Below are positions 16,357-24,649 of a stretch of DNA of 38,963 nucleotides, in pieces. The stretch's first letter is position 1; each line of letters begins with the position of its first letter. The notes beneath the pieces were generated by a model that was not told the origin of the DNA, did no database searches, and worked only from the letters and a program-made list of their open reading frames with translations. The position numbers and the translations under genes were made by a program. The stretch is taken from assembly GCA_036000965.1 (NCBI GenBank), contig DASYUT010000128.1, positions 1 through 38,963 of the forward strand, given 5' to 3'. Origin of the DNA: Actinomycetes bacterium. GTDB lineage: Bacteria; Actinomycetota; CALGFH01.

Positions 16357-16432
16357 CGGGGCACCCCTGCGGGGGTCCCCGGACCCCTCCTAGCGGTCCG
16401 GGGCACCCTTGCGGGGTTCCCCGGACCCCTCC
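16356..16432 (-). repeat. Two tandem 42-bp units, each a hairpin, between decarboxylase subunit genes
   Basis: Units start at 16356 and 16398. In each, CCGGGG and CCCCGG pair, with an inner ACCCC/GGGGT stem and one bulged base (copy 2 slightly degraded). The paired structures occupy nearly all of the 82-base intercistronic gap and could tune expression of beta relative to alpha, or stabilise a processed message. Confidence 0.75.
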
Positions 16433-16438
16433 GGCCGC

Positions 16439-16957
16439 TCACGCCAGGGCCTCCCACATGAGGTCGCGGGTGAGCAGCAGCGCGACCGGCGAGAGCGACG
16501 CCTGGGCGAGGGTCATGCCCCGGGCCACCTGGAGCTGGACCTGGCCCGGGTCGCGCAGCTCGTCGGTGACGATGCCGAGCGCGTCGAGCACCGGCCGGGT
16601 CGCCTTGCCGCCCTGCGTCTGCCAGGGGTCGGGCTCGCCGAGGTGGCCCCGGTCGCTGATCAGCATGAGCAGCGGGATCTTGTAGAGCTGGGCGAGGGAG
16701 ACGATCCCGTTCACCGACTGCAGGAACCCGTGGTTCTGCATGAGCATGGCCGACTTCTTGCCGGCCAGGTGGGCGCCGGCCGAGATGCCCACGCCCTCCT
16801 CCTCCTTGGCCAGCCGCACCAGGATCATGTCCGGGTCGTCCTCGGCGAGCCGGATCAGGTGGACGAGCCAGGTCTCGGGCAGCGCGCTGACCACCTCCAC
16901 CCCGGCCGCGAGGAGGGCGTCGTACACGAGCTTGGAGCTCCGCTCGGAGACCGGCAT
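16439..16957 (-). CDS. TPP-dependent decarboxylase, alpha-like (PYR-domain) subunit
   Basis: 172 residues from ATG 16957 (GGAG upstream; an in-frame start at 17008 is less likely). It matches the N-terminal pyrimidine-binding half of TPP decarboxylases, ComD type: LVYDALLAAGVEVVSALPETWLVH at the start, then RLAKEEEGVGISAGAHLAGK, where one Glu is the cofactor-activating residue, and MQNHGFLQSVNGIVSLAQLYKIPLL. It is the first gene of the alpha-beta-cyclase group. Together with the beta subunit it equals one full half-enzyme. Substrate is unknown. Confidence 0.85.
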   Translation of the reverse strand: MPVSERSSKLVYDALLAAGVEVVSALPETWLVHLIRLAEDDPDMILVRLAKEEEGVGISAGAHLAGKKSAMLMQNHGFLQSVNGIVSLAQLYKIPLLMLISDRGHLGEPDPWQTQGGKATRPVLDALGIVTDELRDPGQVQLQVARGMTLAQASLSPVALLLTRDLMWEALA

Positions 16958-17056
16958 GCTCCACCCTCCCCAGCTCGTCGCCCGGCGCGGGCGATCACCC
17001 GGCCGCAAGCATACGGCCGGGTCGGGCCCTGGTGCAGCGGCGGGCGGCCGCCCCGG

Positions 17057-17671
17057 TCAGGCCTGCCCGGTGGGGCGCGCCCCGGAGGAGCCGGCCACGA
17101 GCCGGCCGCCCTGGACGAGCACGATCCAGTCGACGCTCAGCCGGTCCGGGTCGAAGTCCTCGAAGCTGATGGCGACCTGGTCGCCCTCGTTGAGGTCGCC
17201 CCCGGCCCACCGGTAGGTGCGCGTGGCCCGGTGGGTGGTGGTCACCGGGCCGGCCGGGAGCTGCTCGTAGGGCCCGGAGGGGCAGCCGAGCAGCTCGTAG
17301 TACTGCGCGCCGGCGCTGTCGATGGGCCCCGGGTCCGGGGCCAGCTCCACGCTCTCCCGGAGCACCTCCCGCTCGCCGCCGCCGGGCTGGCGCAGCTTCG
17401 GGGTGTGCTGCGGCGCGTGCCACCAGATGACGCTGCCCACCTGCGGGGGGGCCATCGCCTCGTCCCAGGTGCTGGCGTCGGTGCGCAGCGGCGGCGGCGT
17501 CACCGCGACGATCAGCTGGGTCGCGGCGGTGGTGGGGTCGTAGCCGCCCCCTCCGCCCCCGCCGGCGGCAGCAGCGGGCCGCTCGGCTGAGACGGCCAGC
17601 TCGAACTCGATACCATCCACACAGGCCTGCTTGACTTCGATGCCCAGGCCGCTCGTCCACTGGACGGGCAT
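17057..17671 (-). CDS. Hypothetical protein, 204 aa, unknown function
   Basis: I do not recognise a family. GGAGG stands about nine bases before ATG 17671. The N-terminus has VEVKQ-like strands and EFELAVSAERPAAAAG, then a Gly-rich run (GGGGGGG near residue 37-43). The rest is strand-rich with many aromatic residues (SVIWWHAPQHTP; YYELLGCPSGPYEQL; SFEDFDPDRLSVDWIVLVQGG), suggesting a soluble beta protein. No signal peptide or membrane segment. It is divergent from the large cyclase-ATPase gene and lies upstream of the decarboxylase genes on the same strand, 99 bases away, so it may be co-transcribed. Coding status is supported by codon pattern and ribosome site. Confidence 0.65.
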   Translation of the reverse strand: MPVQWTSGLGIEVKQACVDGIEFELAVSAERPAAAAGGGGGGGYDPTTAATQLIVAVTPPPLRTDASTWDEAMAPPQVGSVIWWHAPQHTPKLRQPGGGEREVLRESVELAPDPGPIDSAGAQYYELLGCPSGPYEQLPAGPVTTTHRATRTYRWAGGDLNEGDQVAISFEDFDPDRLSVDWIVLVQGGRLVAGSSGARPTGQA

Positions 17672-17751
17672 GCTCGCTCACCTCCACGGGTCGGTCCGGG
17701 TAGGGATGTTCACGCGGACCGTCGGCCTCTACTACGCACCACCGCCACCCA

Positions 17752-17779
17752 CTGACAAATAGGGACAACTGCGTAGATC
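17752..17779 (+). promoter_or_regulatory. Possible promoter of the adenylyl-cyclase-like gene
   Basis: CTGACA (17752-17757) and TAGATC (17774-17779) are separated by 16 bases in a locally AT-richer patch of a 193-base divergent gap. The heptamer TGCGTAG (17770-17776) has its inverse CTACGCA at 17741-17747, a possible operator. Weak match; treat as a guess. Confidence 0.3.
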
Positions 17780-17864
17780 GGACAGCTTTCATGAACGGGA
17801 CGGGAGCCTCCCTCCACGTGGCGCCCGCCGGCGCCCGGGGAGCCCGAGCCCCGAGGAGGACCTC

Positions 17865-20800
17865 GTGAGCTTGGCATGGCGCTCGTTCGTGCCCGACTAC
17901 GTCGTGCGGACCCTGCTCGACAACCCGGACGAGCTGCCCCTGGCCCGCACCGACCGGGTCGACTGCGTGGTGCTGTTCGCCGACATCGCCGGGTTCACCA
18001 CCATGAGCGAGGCGCTCGCCCGGGTCGGCCGGTACGGCACCGAGCAGCTCACCGGCATCCTCAACGGCTACTTCGGGTCGATGATCGAGCGCGTCTCCCG
18101 GTACGGCGGGAGCGTGGCGAAGTTCGCCGGCGACGCGATCACCGCCCTGTTCGTCTACGACCGGCGCAGCCGCCGGGCGACGGTGCGGCGGGCGATCCGG
18201 TGCGCGCTGGACATGCAGGCGGCCATGGCCGGGTTCGAGGTCGTCGACACCAGAGCCGGCAGGTTCGGCCTGGCGATGCGGGCGGGGCTCGCGGCCGGTC
18301 CGGTGCTGCCCACGATCATGGGCGACCCCGCCATCCGGCTCGAGTACGTGCTCGCGGGCCAGGCCCTGGACCGGGCCGCCGCAGCCGAGCGCCACGCCGC
18401 CGAGGGCGAGGTCGTCGTGGACGGCGGGCTGGTCGAGGACGACCTCGGCGTCCGGGTCGTGGACCGGCGCGGCGACTGCCACCTCGTGGGCGACCTGACC
18501 CGGCGGGTGCCGCCCCGCCCGCTGCAGGCCGTCGACGGGGTCCCCACGGCCCGCCTGGTGCCGTTCCTGCACCCCGACATCGCCGAACGCCTGCGGGCCG
18601 GGAGGCGGGGCCTGGTGAACGAGCACCGCAAGGTCACCGTCGCCTTCGTCGGGCTCCCCGACCTGGCCGACGACGACCCGGCGGCCGTGGCCCGCCTGCA
18701 GCGCTACATGGCCGCGGCCGTGCGCAGCATCGACCGCTACAAGGGCCACCTCCGCCAGGTCGACACCGGCGACAAGGGGAGCCTGCTGGTGGCGCTGTTC
18801 GGCGCGCCCGTCAGCCACGAGGACGACGAGGAGCGCGCGGTGCGCTGCTGCCTGGAGCTGCTCGGGCTGCCGGACGGGGCGGTGGCCGCCGGGGTCACGA
18901 CAGGCCACGCCTACTGCGGCGAGGTCGGCTCCGACACCCGGCGCGAGTACGCCGCCATCGGCCACTCGGTGAACCTGGCCGCGCGGCTGCTGGAGGCCGC
19001 GCGGCCCGGCCAGCTCCTCGTCGACGCTGCGACCCACGAGCGGGTGGCCGAGACGGCCATCCAGGACCGCCTCGAGCCGGTCACGGTGAAGGGCAAGGCC
19101 AGTACGATCGACGTCTGGGCGGTCCGGGCGGTGCGCGACCGGGTCGAGCCCATGGCCCGGCCGTCGGGGTCGGTGGCGCGCCTGGTGGGCCGGGCGGCGG
19201 AGGTCGCCGCGGCCCGGGCCCTGGTCGAGCGGGCGCTCGCCGGCAGCGGGCAGGTCGTCGGCCTCACCGGCGAGGCCGGGATCGGCAAGTCCCGGCTCGG
19301 CGCCGAGGTCGTCCGCATCGCCGCCAGGCTCGGGTTCGCCGCCTACGGCGGCGCCTGCCGCTCCCATGGCACGACAACGAGCTACCTGGTCTGGCGCTCG
19401 ATCTGGAGCGGCCTGCTGGAGCTCGACACCTCGCTGCCCATCGCCGAGCAGCAGGCGCGGCTCGCCGCCTGGATCGCCCGGCGCGACAGCGGCTCGCCCC
19501 AGCGCGCGCCGCTGCTGGCGCCGGTGGTGAACCTGCCCATGGCCGACAGCGAGCTGACCGCCTCGCTGGACCCGCAGCTCCGCGACGAGCTGCTGCGGTC
19601 GCTGCTGCTCGGCTGTTTGCGCGGCCGCGCCCGCGCCGGACCGCTCGTGCTGGTCCTCGAGGACTGCCACTGGATCGACCCGGCGTCGCTGACCCTGCTC
19701 GAGTTCCTGGCCAGGAACGTCGCCGACCTGCCGGTGCTGGTCGTCGCGGTCGCCCGCGCCACCGCCTCCGGCCCGTCCCCGCTCGCGCGGCTGGCCCGGC
19801 TGCCCCACTTCACGAACCTGCGCGTGGCCGAGCTGCCCGCCACCGACGCCGAGCGGCTGGTCGGCCGGCAGCTCCACCGCCGCTACGGACCAGGTGCCGT
19901 CCTCGCGCGTGAGATCGTCCGCGGGATCGTCGCCCGGGGCGAGGGCAACCCGTTCTACCTGGAGGAGCTGGTCAGCTTCGTCCACGCCCGGGGCGTCGAC
20001 CCGCGCGACGCCCGCACCTTCGCCATCCTCGACCTGCCCGACGGTCTGCACCGCCTGGTGATGGCCCGGATCGACCAGCTCAGCGAAGCCGAGAAGGCCA
20101 TCATCAAGGTCGCCAGCGTGATCGGGCGCTGGTTCCGGGCGGGCTGGATCTCGGGGGGCTACCCGGCAGCCGGCCGGCCCCACGAGGTCACTCGGCACCT
20201 GGAGCGCCTCGGCGAGCTCGACCTGACCCCGCGGCGCGCGGCTGAGCCAGAGCCCGAGTACGGGTTCAAGCACGCCATCATCCAGGAGGTCGCCTACCAG
20301 AGCCTCACCTTCCAGATGCGCGAGCGGCTCCACGAGCGCGTCGGCGAGTTCGTGGAGGCGGCCTACCCGGACCGGCTGGCCCAGTTCGTCGACGTGCTCG
20401 CCCACCACTACGGCCACACGCGGCGGGTGGACAAGCAGCGGCGGTGGTTCCGGGCCGCCGGCGACGCGGCCAAGGCCGCCTTCGCCAACGAGGCGGCCGT
20501 GGAGTACTACCAGCGCCTGCTCCCGCTCCTCCCCGAGCACGAGACCGGTGCGGTGCTGGTCGAGCTCGGCGCGGTGTGGCAGCTCACCGGCAGGTGGGTG
20601 GAGGCCGAGAGCGCCTACCGGCGCGCGATGCGGGCCGCCGAGCGGGCCGGGGACCGCACCGTGCTGGCCGCCAGCCAGCGCGAGCTGGGCGACCTGTTCA
20701 TGTACACCCACTCCTACGAGGAGGCGGCCCGCTGGCTCACGGGAGCGGTCAACGAGTTCGAGCGGCTCGGTGACCGGCAGGGGCTGTCGCGGGCGCTCGA

Positions 20801-21890
20801 CCGGCTGGCGTACACGCTCATCCACCAGAGCGCCTACGACCAGGCGCTGGCCGTGGCCGGGCGCCAGCTCGCCATCGCCAGGCAGGCCGGGGACCTGGCC
20901 GGGGTCAGCGTCGCCCTCAACCACATGGGCCTGGTGCGCTGGAACACCGGGGAGCCCGGGCTGGCGCTGGAGCTCCTGGAGGAGGCCCTGGACGCCGCGA
21001 CCGTCGCCGGCGACCGTCGCGGCCTGATCCACGCGGCCAACAACCTCGCGTCGGTCCACTTCGCCCGGGGCGACCACGTCCATGCCGTGGCCTGCTGGCT
21101 GCGCGCGCTGGCCACCGCCGAGGAGATCGGCTACCGGCAGACCGCCGCCGTCGTCATCGGCAACCTGGGCGAGGTCTACCTGCTCCAGGGCGACCACCCC
21201 CGCGCCACCAGCTGCTTCGCCCACGCGTTCGGGGTCGCCGCCGAGCTGGGCGACTGGACCAGCATGGCCAACCGGATGGCGAGCCTGGCCGCGGCCGCGG
21301 CCTCCGAGGGGCGCGAGCACGACGCCCGGCGGCTGTTCGCCCGCGCGACGGCGCTCGCCCGCATGCTCGACGCCTCCTTCTACCTCTGCTACTGCCTGCA
21401 CCACCACGCCCGCCTGCACGCACGGCGGGGACGGCTGCGGCGGGCGGAGCGGCTGAACCAGGAGGCGCTGCAGATCGCCAGCCGCGGCAACAACCGCGAC
21501 ATCCAGCTGCGGGCCTGCCTGCTGGCATGGCGCCTCGAGGTCGCCCTCGGACGCACCCACCCGCGGGCGGCCGTGCGGCAGCTCCGGGTCCTGGAGCCGT
21601 CCTGGACCGAGCCGCACCAGCGGGCCGCCCTGCTCGACACGGTCTGGCGGCTCGACCCGACCCAGGAGGCCGCGGCCCGCGCCGAAGCCGCCGACCTGTA
21701 CCGCGGCCTGTACGAGCAGGCGCCGGTCCTCGAGTACCGGCACGCCTACGAGCGGCTGACCGGGCTGCGGCTGACCAGCCCAGACCCGGGGCTCCCGCCG
21801 CTCCCGGACACCGTCAGGGACGCGGCCGTCGACGTCGACGCGCTGCTGCGCCAGACCGACCTGGCCGCCGGCCAGCTCGGCGCCGCCTGA
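17865..21890 (+). CDS. Soluble adenylyl-cyclase-like protein: two cyclase domains, P-loop ATPase, TPR repeats
   Basis: 1341 residues, cytoplasmic, from GTG 17865 (GAGGAGG upstream). Cyclase domain 1 (~33-200) keeps both metal aspartates: Asp40 in VVLFADIAGFTTMSE and Asp90 in GGSVAKFAGDA. It lacks the transition-state Asn/Arg pair (Asp169 and Ala173 instead). Cyclase domain 2 (~255-420) has lost the first metal Asp (VTVAFVGL). It keeps Lys304 in DTGDKGSLLVALFG and Asn370/Arg374 in GHSVNLAARLLEA. This complementary pattern equals one active site built from both domains, as in mammalian soluble adenylyl cyclase (ADCY10). An AAA/STAND ATPase follows: Walker A GEAGIGKSR near 470-477, Walker B LVLVLEDCHWIDP near 594-605. 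About 500 residues of TPR-like helices complete it. Activity and ligand are inferred. Confidence 0.88.
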   Translation: MSLAWRSFVPDYVVRTLLDNPDELPLARTDRVDCVVLFADIAGFTTMSEALARVGRYGTEQLTGILNGYFGSMIERVSRYGGSVAKFAGDAITALFVYDRRSRRATVRRAIRCALDMQAAMAGFEVVDTRAGRFGLAMRAGLAAGPVLPTIMGDPAIRLEYVLAGQALDRAAAAERHAAEGEVVVDGGLVEDDLGVRVVDRRGDCHLVGDLTRRVPPRPLQAVDGVPTARLVPFLHPDIAERLRAGRRGLVNEHRKVTVAFVGLPDLADDDPAAVARLQRYMAAAVRSIDRYKGHLRQVDTGDKGSLLVALFGAPVSHEDDEERAVRCCLELLGLPDGAVAAGVTTGHAYCGEVGSDTRREYAAIGHSVNLAARLLEAARPGQLLVDAATHERVAETAIQDRLEPVTVKGKASTIDVWAVRAVRDRVEPMARPSGSVARLVGRAAEVAAARALVERALAGSGQVVGLTGEAGIGKSRLGAEVVRIAARLGFAAYGGACRSHGTTTSYLVWRSIWSGLLELDTSLPIAEQQARLAAWIARRDSGSPQRAPLLAPVVNLPMADSELTASLDPQLRDELLRSLLLGCLRGRARAGPLVLVLEDCHWIDPASLTLLEFLARNVADLPVLVVAVARATASGPSPLARLARLPHFTNLRVAELPATDAERLVGRQLHRRYGPGAVLAREIVRGIVARGEGNPFYLEELVSFVHARGVDPRDARTFAILDLPDGLHRLVMARIDQLSEAEKAIIKVASVIGRWFRAGWISGGYPAAGRPHEVTRHLERLGELDLTPRRAAEPEPEYGFKHAIIQEVAYQSLTFQMRERLHERVGEFVEAAYPDRLAQFVDVLAHHYGHTRRVDKQRRWFRAAGDAAKAAFANEAAVEYYQRLLPLLPEHETGAVLVELGAVWQLTGRWVEAESAYRRAMRAAERAGDRTVLAASQRELGDLFMYTHSYEEAARWLTGAVNEFERLGDRQGLSRALDRLAYTLIHQSAYDQALAVAGRQLAIARQAGDLAGVSVALNHMGLVRWNTGEPGLALELLEEALDAATVAGDRRGLIHAANNLASVHFARGDHVHAVACWLRALATAEEIGYRQTAAVVIGNLGEVYLLQGDHPRATSCFAHAFGVAAELGDWTSMANRMASLAAAAASEGREHDARRLFARATALARMLDASFYLCYCLHHHARLHARRGRLRRAERLNQEALQIASRGNNRDIQLRACLLAWRLEVALGRTHPRAAVRQLRVLEPSWTEPHQRAALLDTVWRLDPTQEAAARAEAADLYRGLYEQAPVLEYRHAYERLTGLRLTSPDPGLPPLPDTVRDAAVDVDALLRQTDLAAGQLGAA

Positions 21891-22012
21891 CCCAGCACCC
21901 GGGTCGAGTGCCCACAGCACGTGCTCCCGGCCTCCTGCCCGCCCGGCGTGCTGGCACGCGACGCCGATGCCCGAGCAGCGTTCTGCCTCATGGCGGGGTG
22001 CGCACTCCTGGC

Positions 22013-23470
22013 CTATGGCGGGGGTGCGCCCTCGGCGAGCCACGCGAGGGCCGGGATCGAGGGCGCGAACGCGTACACCGCGCCGGTGGTGCGCACGAAG
22101 CGGCGCAGGTCGAGCTCGAGCCGATCGGGCGGCGGACCCTGGCGGCGGAGCACGCAGGGTCCCGCGCCGGGGCTGATCAACGGGTCGGCCCCGTCGCGGG
22201 TCAGCGGGCCGGGCTGGTCCAGCTTGTCCGAGGGGAACGTCGGCTCGTTGGCCCACCGCCACTGCAGGAACTCGAACTGGCGCTTGATGCTGGCCATGTA
22301 GGCGTTGAACAGCAGCCCGCGCTCGGGAGGGTCGTCGAAGGGGATGCCGCGCCGCAGGATCCGGCGGGCATGGGCGCCGGGCGCGTCGTCGCGCGGGTTG
22401 GTCTTGCGGATGTGGGCGAAGCGGGGGGTCTTGAACCCCTCGGGGTCGTCGGCGTAGCCGAAGTCGTTGCGCGGGTCGTTGCCGGGCGCCTGCGGCCGCA
22501 GGGCCAGGGGGGTGCCGTCGGGCCAGCGCCCGACCGCCTTGGCGGCCACGACGTCGTCCGGCCCGGCCGGGAAGTGCCGCTTGGCGAGCTCGCGCATGTG
22601 CGCCTGCCAGCCGGCCACGTCCTGGGCCAGGCGGCGGAACACCTGGAACGACCCGCCGTGCATCCAGGCCGGGGGCTCGGGCGGGCCGTCGGGCGCGTCT
22701 GCCGGCGCCTCCGGCTCGCGCTCGAGGCCGAGCACGAACTCGCCGGCGGCGACGATCCGGGAGCCGGGATGCTTGGCGTCCTCTGCATGTCCGTCCCGGA
22801 CGGTCGCCCGGGTGAAGCCCCGGACGCCCGGCTGCGAGATGCCGTCTGCGAACCCGAACGGCTCCCGGCTGGTGATCTGGCCCGCGGGGTCCACGAGCTT
22901 GCGCCCGTGCTGCTCCCGCGCCACGGTGACCCGCAGGGCCCCGGCAGCCTCGCGGAGGTCCCCGAGCCTGTCGCCGAGGTCCCCGGGGTCGTCGGCCGCG
23001 ACGGTCAGCAGCGCGTCGACCGCAGGCGTGTTCGGCCCCCCGACCACCCAGTTCCTGGGCCCGTCGCCGCCCACGTCGCCGAGCAGGGCGTAGGTGGGCC
23101 GGGACTGCTCGTCGGGGCGGATGCCCGACGGGCCCGCCCAGAACGCCGGGTAGCTCCGCAGGTCGGCCGCGAGGCCGGGGTTGCGGCCCAGGTCCAGCAG
23201 GATCCGCAACCCCGAGGCGGTCAAGCTCAGGTTCACCCAGACCGCGGACGGCGCCCGGCCCGGCGCGGCGGCGCGACGCTCGGCCCGGAAGTCGGTCACC
23301 TCGGTGGTCGAGGTGACCTGGGGGGCGAGCCCGGCCAGCCACCGGCGGGCGGGCTCGCGCCCCGGGAAGGTGAGGAACACGAACGCCTGGTGGGGCTTGT
23401 TGAAGCCGGCCAGGACGTTGCCCTGGATGGTGCTCGAGCGCCTCAGCGTGAGGGTATGGCTCGTCGTCAT
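22013..23470 (-). CDS. DyP-type heme peroxidase
   Basis: 485 residues from ATG 23470, with GGAGGGCGGAG upstream. The signature GFADG (about residue 206, FGFADGISQPG) carries the distal catalytic Asp. FAHIRKTNPRDD near residue 350 contains the proximal heme His, and RRGIPFD follows with the usual distal-side Arg region. The protein is longer than typical bacterial DyPs, fitting the long-loop subgroup. No twin-arginine signal is seen, so it is probably cytoplasmic. No encapsulin gene is nearby. It would use H2O2 to oxidise dyes or aromatic compounds. It is convergent with the cyclase gene, with 122 bases between, and has a repeat-rich region upstream. Confidence 0.9.
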   Translation of the reverse strand: MTTSHTLTLRRSSTIQGNVLAGFNKPHQAFVFLTFPGREPARRWLAGLAPQVTSTTEVTDFRAERRAAAPGRAPSAVWVNLSLTASGLRILLDLGRNPGLAADLRSYPAFWAGPSGIRPDEQSRPTYALLGDVGGDGPRNWVVGGPNTPAVDALLTVAADDPGDLGDRLGDLREAAGALRVTVAREQHGRKLVDPAGQITSREPFGFADGISQPGVRGFTRATVRDGHAEDAKHPGSRIVAAGEFVLGLEREPEAPADAPDGPPEPPAWMHGGSFQVFRRLAQDVAGWQAHMRELAKRHFPAGPDDVVAAKAVGRWPDGTPLALRPQAPGNDPRNDFGYADDPEGFKTPRFAHIRKTNPRDDAPGAHARRILRRGIPFDDPPERGLLFNAYMASIKRQFEFLQWRWANEPTFPSDKLDQPGPLTRDGADPLISPGAGPCVLRRQGPPPDRLELDLRRFVRTTGAVYAFAPSIPALAWLAEGAPPP

Positions 23471-23633
23471 GGGCTCCGCCCTCCGCCTCGCGGGGTTTGT
23501 CGGCTTGCGGCGCCTGCATCCTAATCCGTCGGGTATCGCCGTCAATCCGCCGGAGTGTCGTGGGGGGCGTGACAGTGCCGGTGTCGGGTCCGCGAACGAA
23601 CCGCCGCGCGTTCCCCGCTACGCTGGGCGGGGA

Positions 23634-23759
23634 CGACCATGCCCTGGAACCATGCCCTGGAACTCGGACGACCGTTCCCTCAACTCGGACGACTGTGCCC
23701 TGAACTCGGACGACCATGCCCTGAGCTTCATGTCCTGGAGCTTATGCCCTGGACCATAC
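23634..23759. repeat. 21-bp tandem repeats with degenerate flanks
   Basis: Three units at 23661-23681, 23682-23702 and 23703-23723 share AACTCGGACGAC and then CCCT. Shorter relatives built on CATGCCCTGGA lie on both sides (23637-23660 and 23724-23755). The array fills the gap between the DyP peroxidase and the sigma factor gene; no protein is supported there. Confidence 0.85.
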
Positions 23760-23762
23760 CCC

Positions 23763-23798
23763 TTACGATGCTCTCACGACTTACGATGCTCTTACGAC
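23763..23798 (+). promoter_or_regulatory. 18-bp direct repeat pair upstream of the ECF sigma gene
   Basis: TTACGATGCTCTCACGAC and TTACGATGCTCTTACGAC stand directly side by side, 55 bases before the sigma gene ATG. They are more AT-rich than their surroundings and differ at one base. Direct repeats in this position are typical of regulator binding sites. They could equally be another slippage array. Confidence 0.55.
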
Positions 23799-23852
23799 GA
23801 CTCTGCCTCTACTGTGCCTTCTCGACCGGCTCTCTCGAAGGGAGTGCAGCTG

Positions 23853-24428
23853 ATGGAGGAGACCGGCGATCTCGTCCGGGCCGCCGCCGCAGGAGACCAG
23901 CGGGCCTGGGACGCGCTCGTCGAGCGGTTCACCGGGATGCTGTGGGCGGTGGCGCGGGCACACCGGCTGCGCGAGGCCGACGCCGCCGACGTCATCCAGA
24001 CGACCTGGCTCAACCTCGTACAGAACCTCGGGAGGATCCGCGAGCCTGAGCACGTCGGCGCGTGGCTGGCGACCACCGCGCGCCGGGAGTGCCTGCGCAC
24101 CCTCAGCCGCGACCACCGTCACGTGCTCACCGACGACGAGACCGGCCTGCAGGTCCGCGAGCCGCTGCTGCCCACGCCCGAGGACGACGTGCTCGCGGCC
24201 GAGCGTGTGGCCCTGCTGCGGGCCGCCCTCGAGGAGCTGCCGTCCCGCTGCCAGCGGCTGCTGCGCGTGCTCACCGCCGACCCGGTGCCGACCTACGAGC
24301 AGGTGAGCGCGGCCCTCGGCATGCCGGTCGGCAGCATCGGCCCGACCCGCGCACGCTGCCTGGAGCGGTTGCGGCACAGCACACGGCTCGCCGGCATCGT
24401 GCCCACCCCGGGCGCTTCCGTGCAGTGA
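23853..24428 (+). CDS. ECF-type RNA polymerase sigma factor
   Basis: 191 residues from ATG 23853, with AAGGGAG eight bases upstream. Region 2 is clear: DQRAWDALVERFTGMLWAVARAH and ADVIQTTWLNLVQNLGRIREPEHVGAWLATTARRE, including the -10-recognising helix. Region 4 reads LPSRCQRLLRVLTADPVPTYEQVSAALGM and GSIGPTRARCLERLRH. No anti-sigma gene is adjacent, which is unusual. The next gene on the same strand is a site-2 protease, a class that in other systems frees sigma factors from membrane anti-sigmas. Any functional link here is inference. Function: redirects RNA polymerase to a small regulon. Confidence 0.9.
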   Translation: MEETGDLVRAAAAGDQRAWDALVERFTGMLWAVARAHRLREADAADVIQTTWLNLVQNLGRIREPEHVGAWLATTARRECLRTLSRDHRHVLTDDETGLQVREPLLPTPEDDVLAAERVALLRAALEELPSRCQRLLRVLTADPVPTYEQVSAALGMPVGSIGPTRARCLERLRHSTRLAGIVPTPGASVQ

Positions 24429-24518
24429 CCCGCTCGCGCCGCCAGGCCGGGTCCTGGTCCGGTGGCCCTGCTGCAGGACTTCCTTACGGCAGCCTGACGG
24501 CCGTGACGCTACCATCAT

Positions 24519-24640
24519 GGGTGAAGGGGAGTACCCCAGCGTTCACGGCGCGTCGTCATCACGGCCTCGGCCCGGTGCGCCGGCCCTCCGGGGCGGGAGA
24601 GACCTTCGGCGCTGCAGCCGGCAGCCAGTTGAGCCGAAGG
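24519..24640 (+). ncRNA. yybP-ykoY (Mn2+-sensing) riboswitch with SD-sequestering expression platform
   Basis: The aptamer has the two conserved loop strands of the yybP-ykoY class: AAGGGGAGTA (24524-24533) on the 5' side and GAGACCTTC (24599-24607) on the 3' side. P1 is formed by GAAGG (24523-24527) with CCTTC (24603-24607); a GC-rich arm with GTCATCA and CGGCC lies between. Downstream, CCTTCGGC (24603-24610) is perfectly complementary to GCCGAAGG (24633-24640), which contains the Shine-Dalgarno of the site-2 protease gene (ATG 24650, seven bases on). Forming P1 and sequestering the ribosome site are therefore mutually exclusive. Ligand binding should stabilise P1 and free the site, a translational ON switch. 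The class is known to sense Mn2+; metal response here is inferred. Confidence 0.82.
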
Positions 24641-24649
24641 GACTAGTCG

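Noticed and set aside
15781-16957. Phosphonopyruvate or sulfopyruvate decarboxylase naming (Ppd/ComDE)
   Set aside because: Fold and two-gene form fit, but no pathway neighbours support either substrate, so no gene symbol is given.
16995-23717. 2240-codon open frame on the minus strand
   Set aside because: It lies opposite the strongly supported cyclase-ATPase gene and across the DyP gene in another frame; it is Arg/Gly/Pro-rich with no domain, a typical shadow frame of GC-rich coding DNA.
23634-23798. CRISPR array or small repeat protein upstream of the sigma gene
   Set aside because: Units are contiguous, have no unique spacers, and encode no convincing protein.
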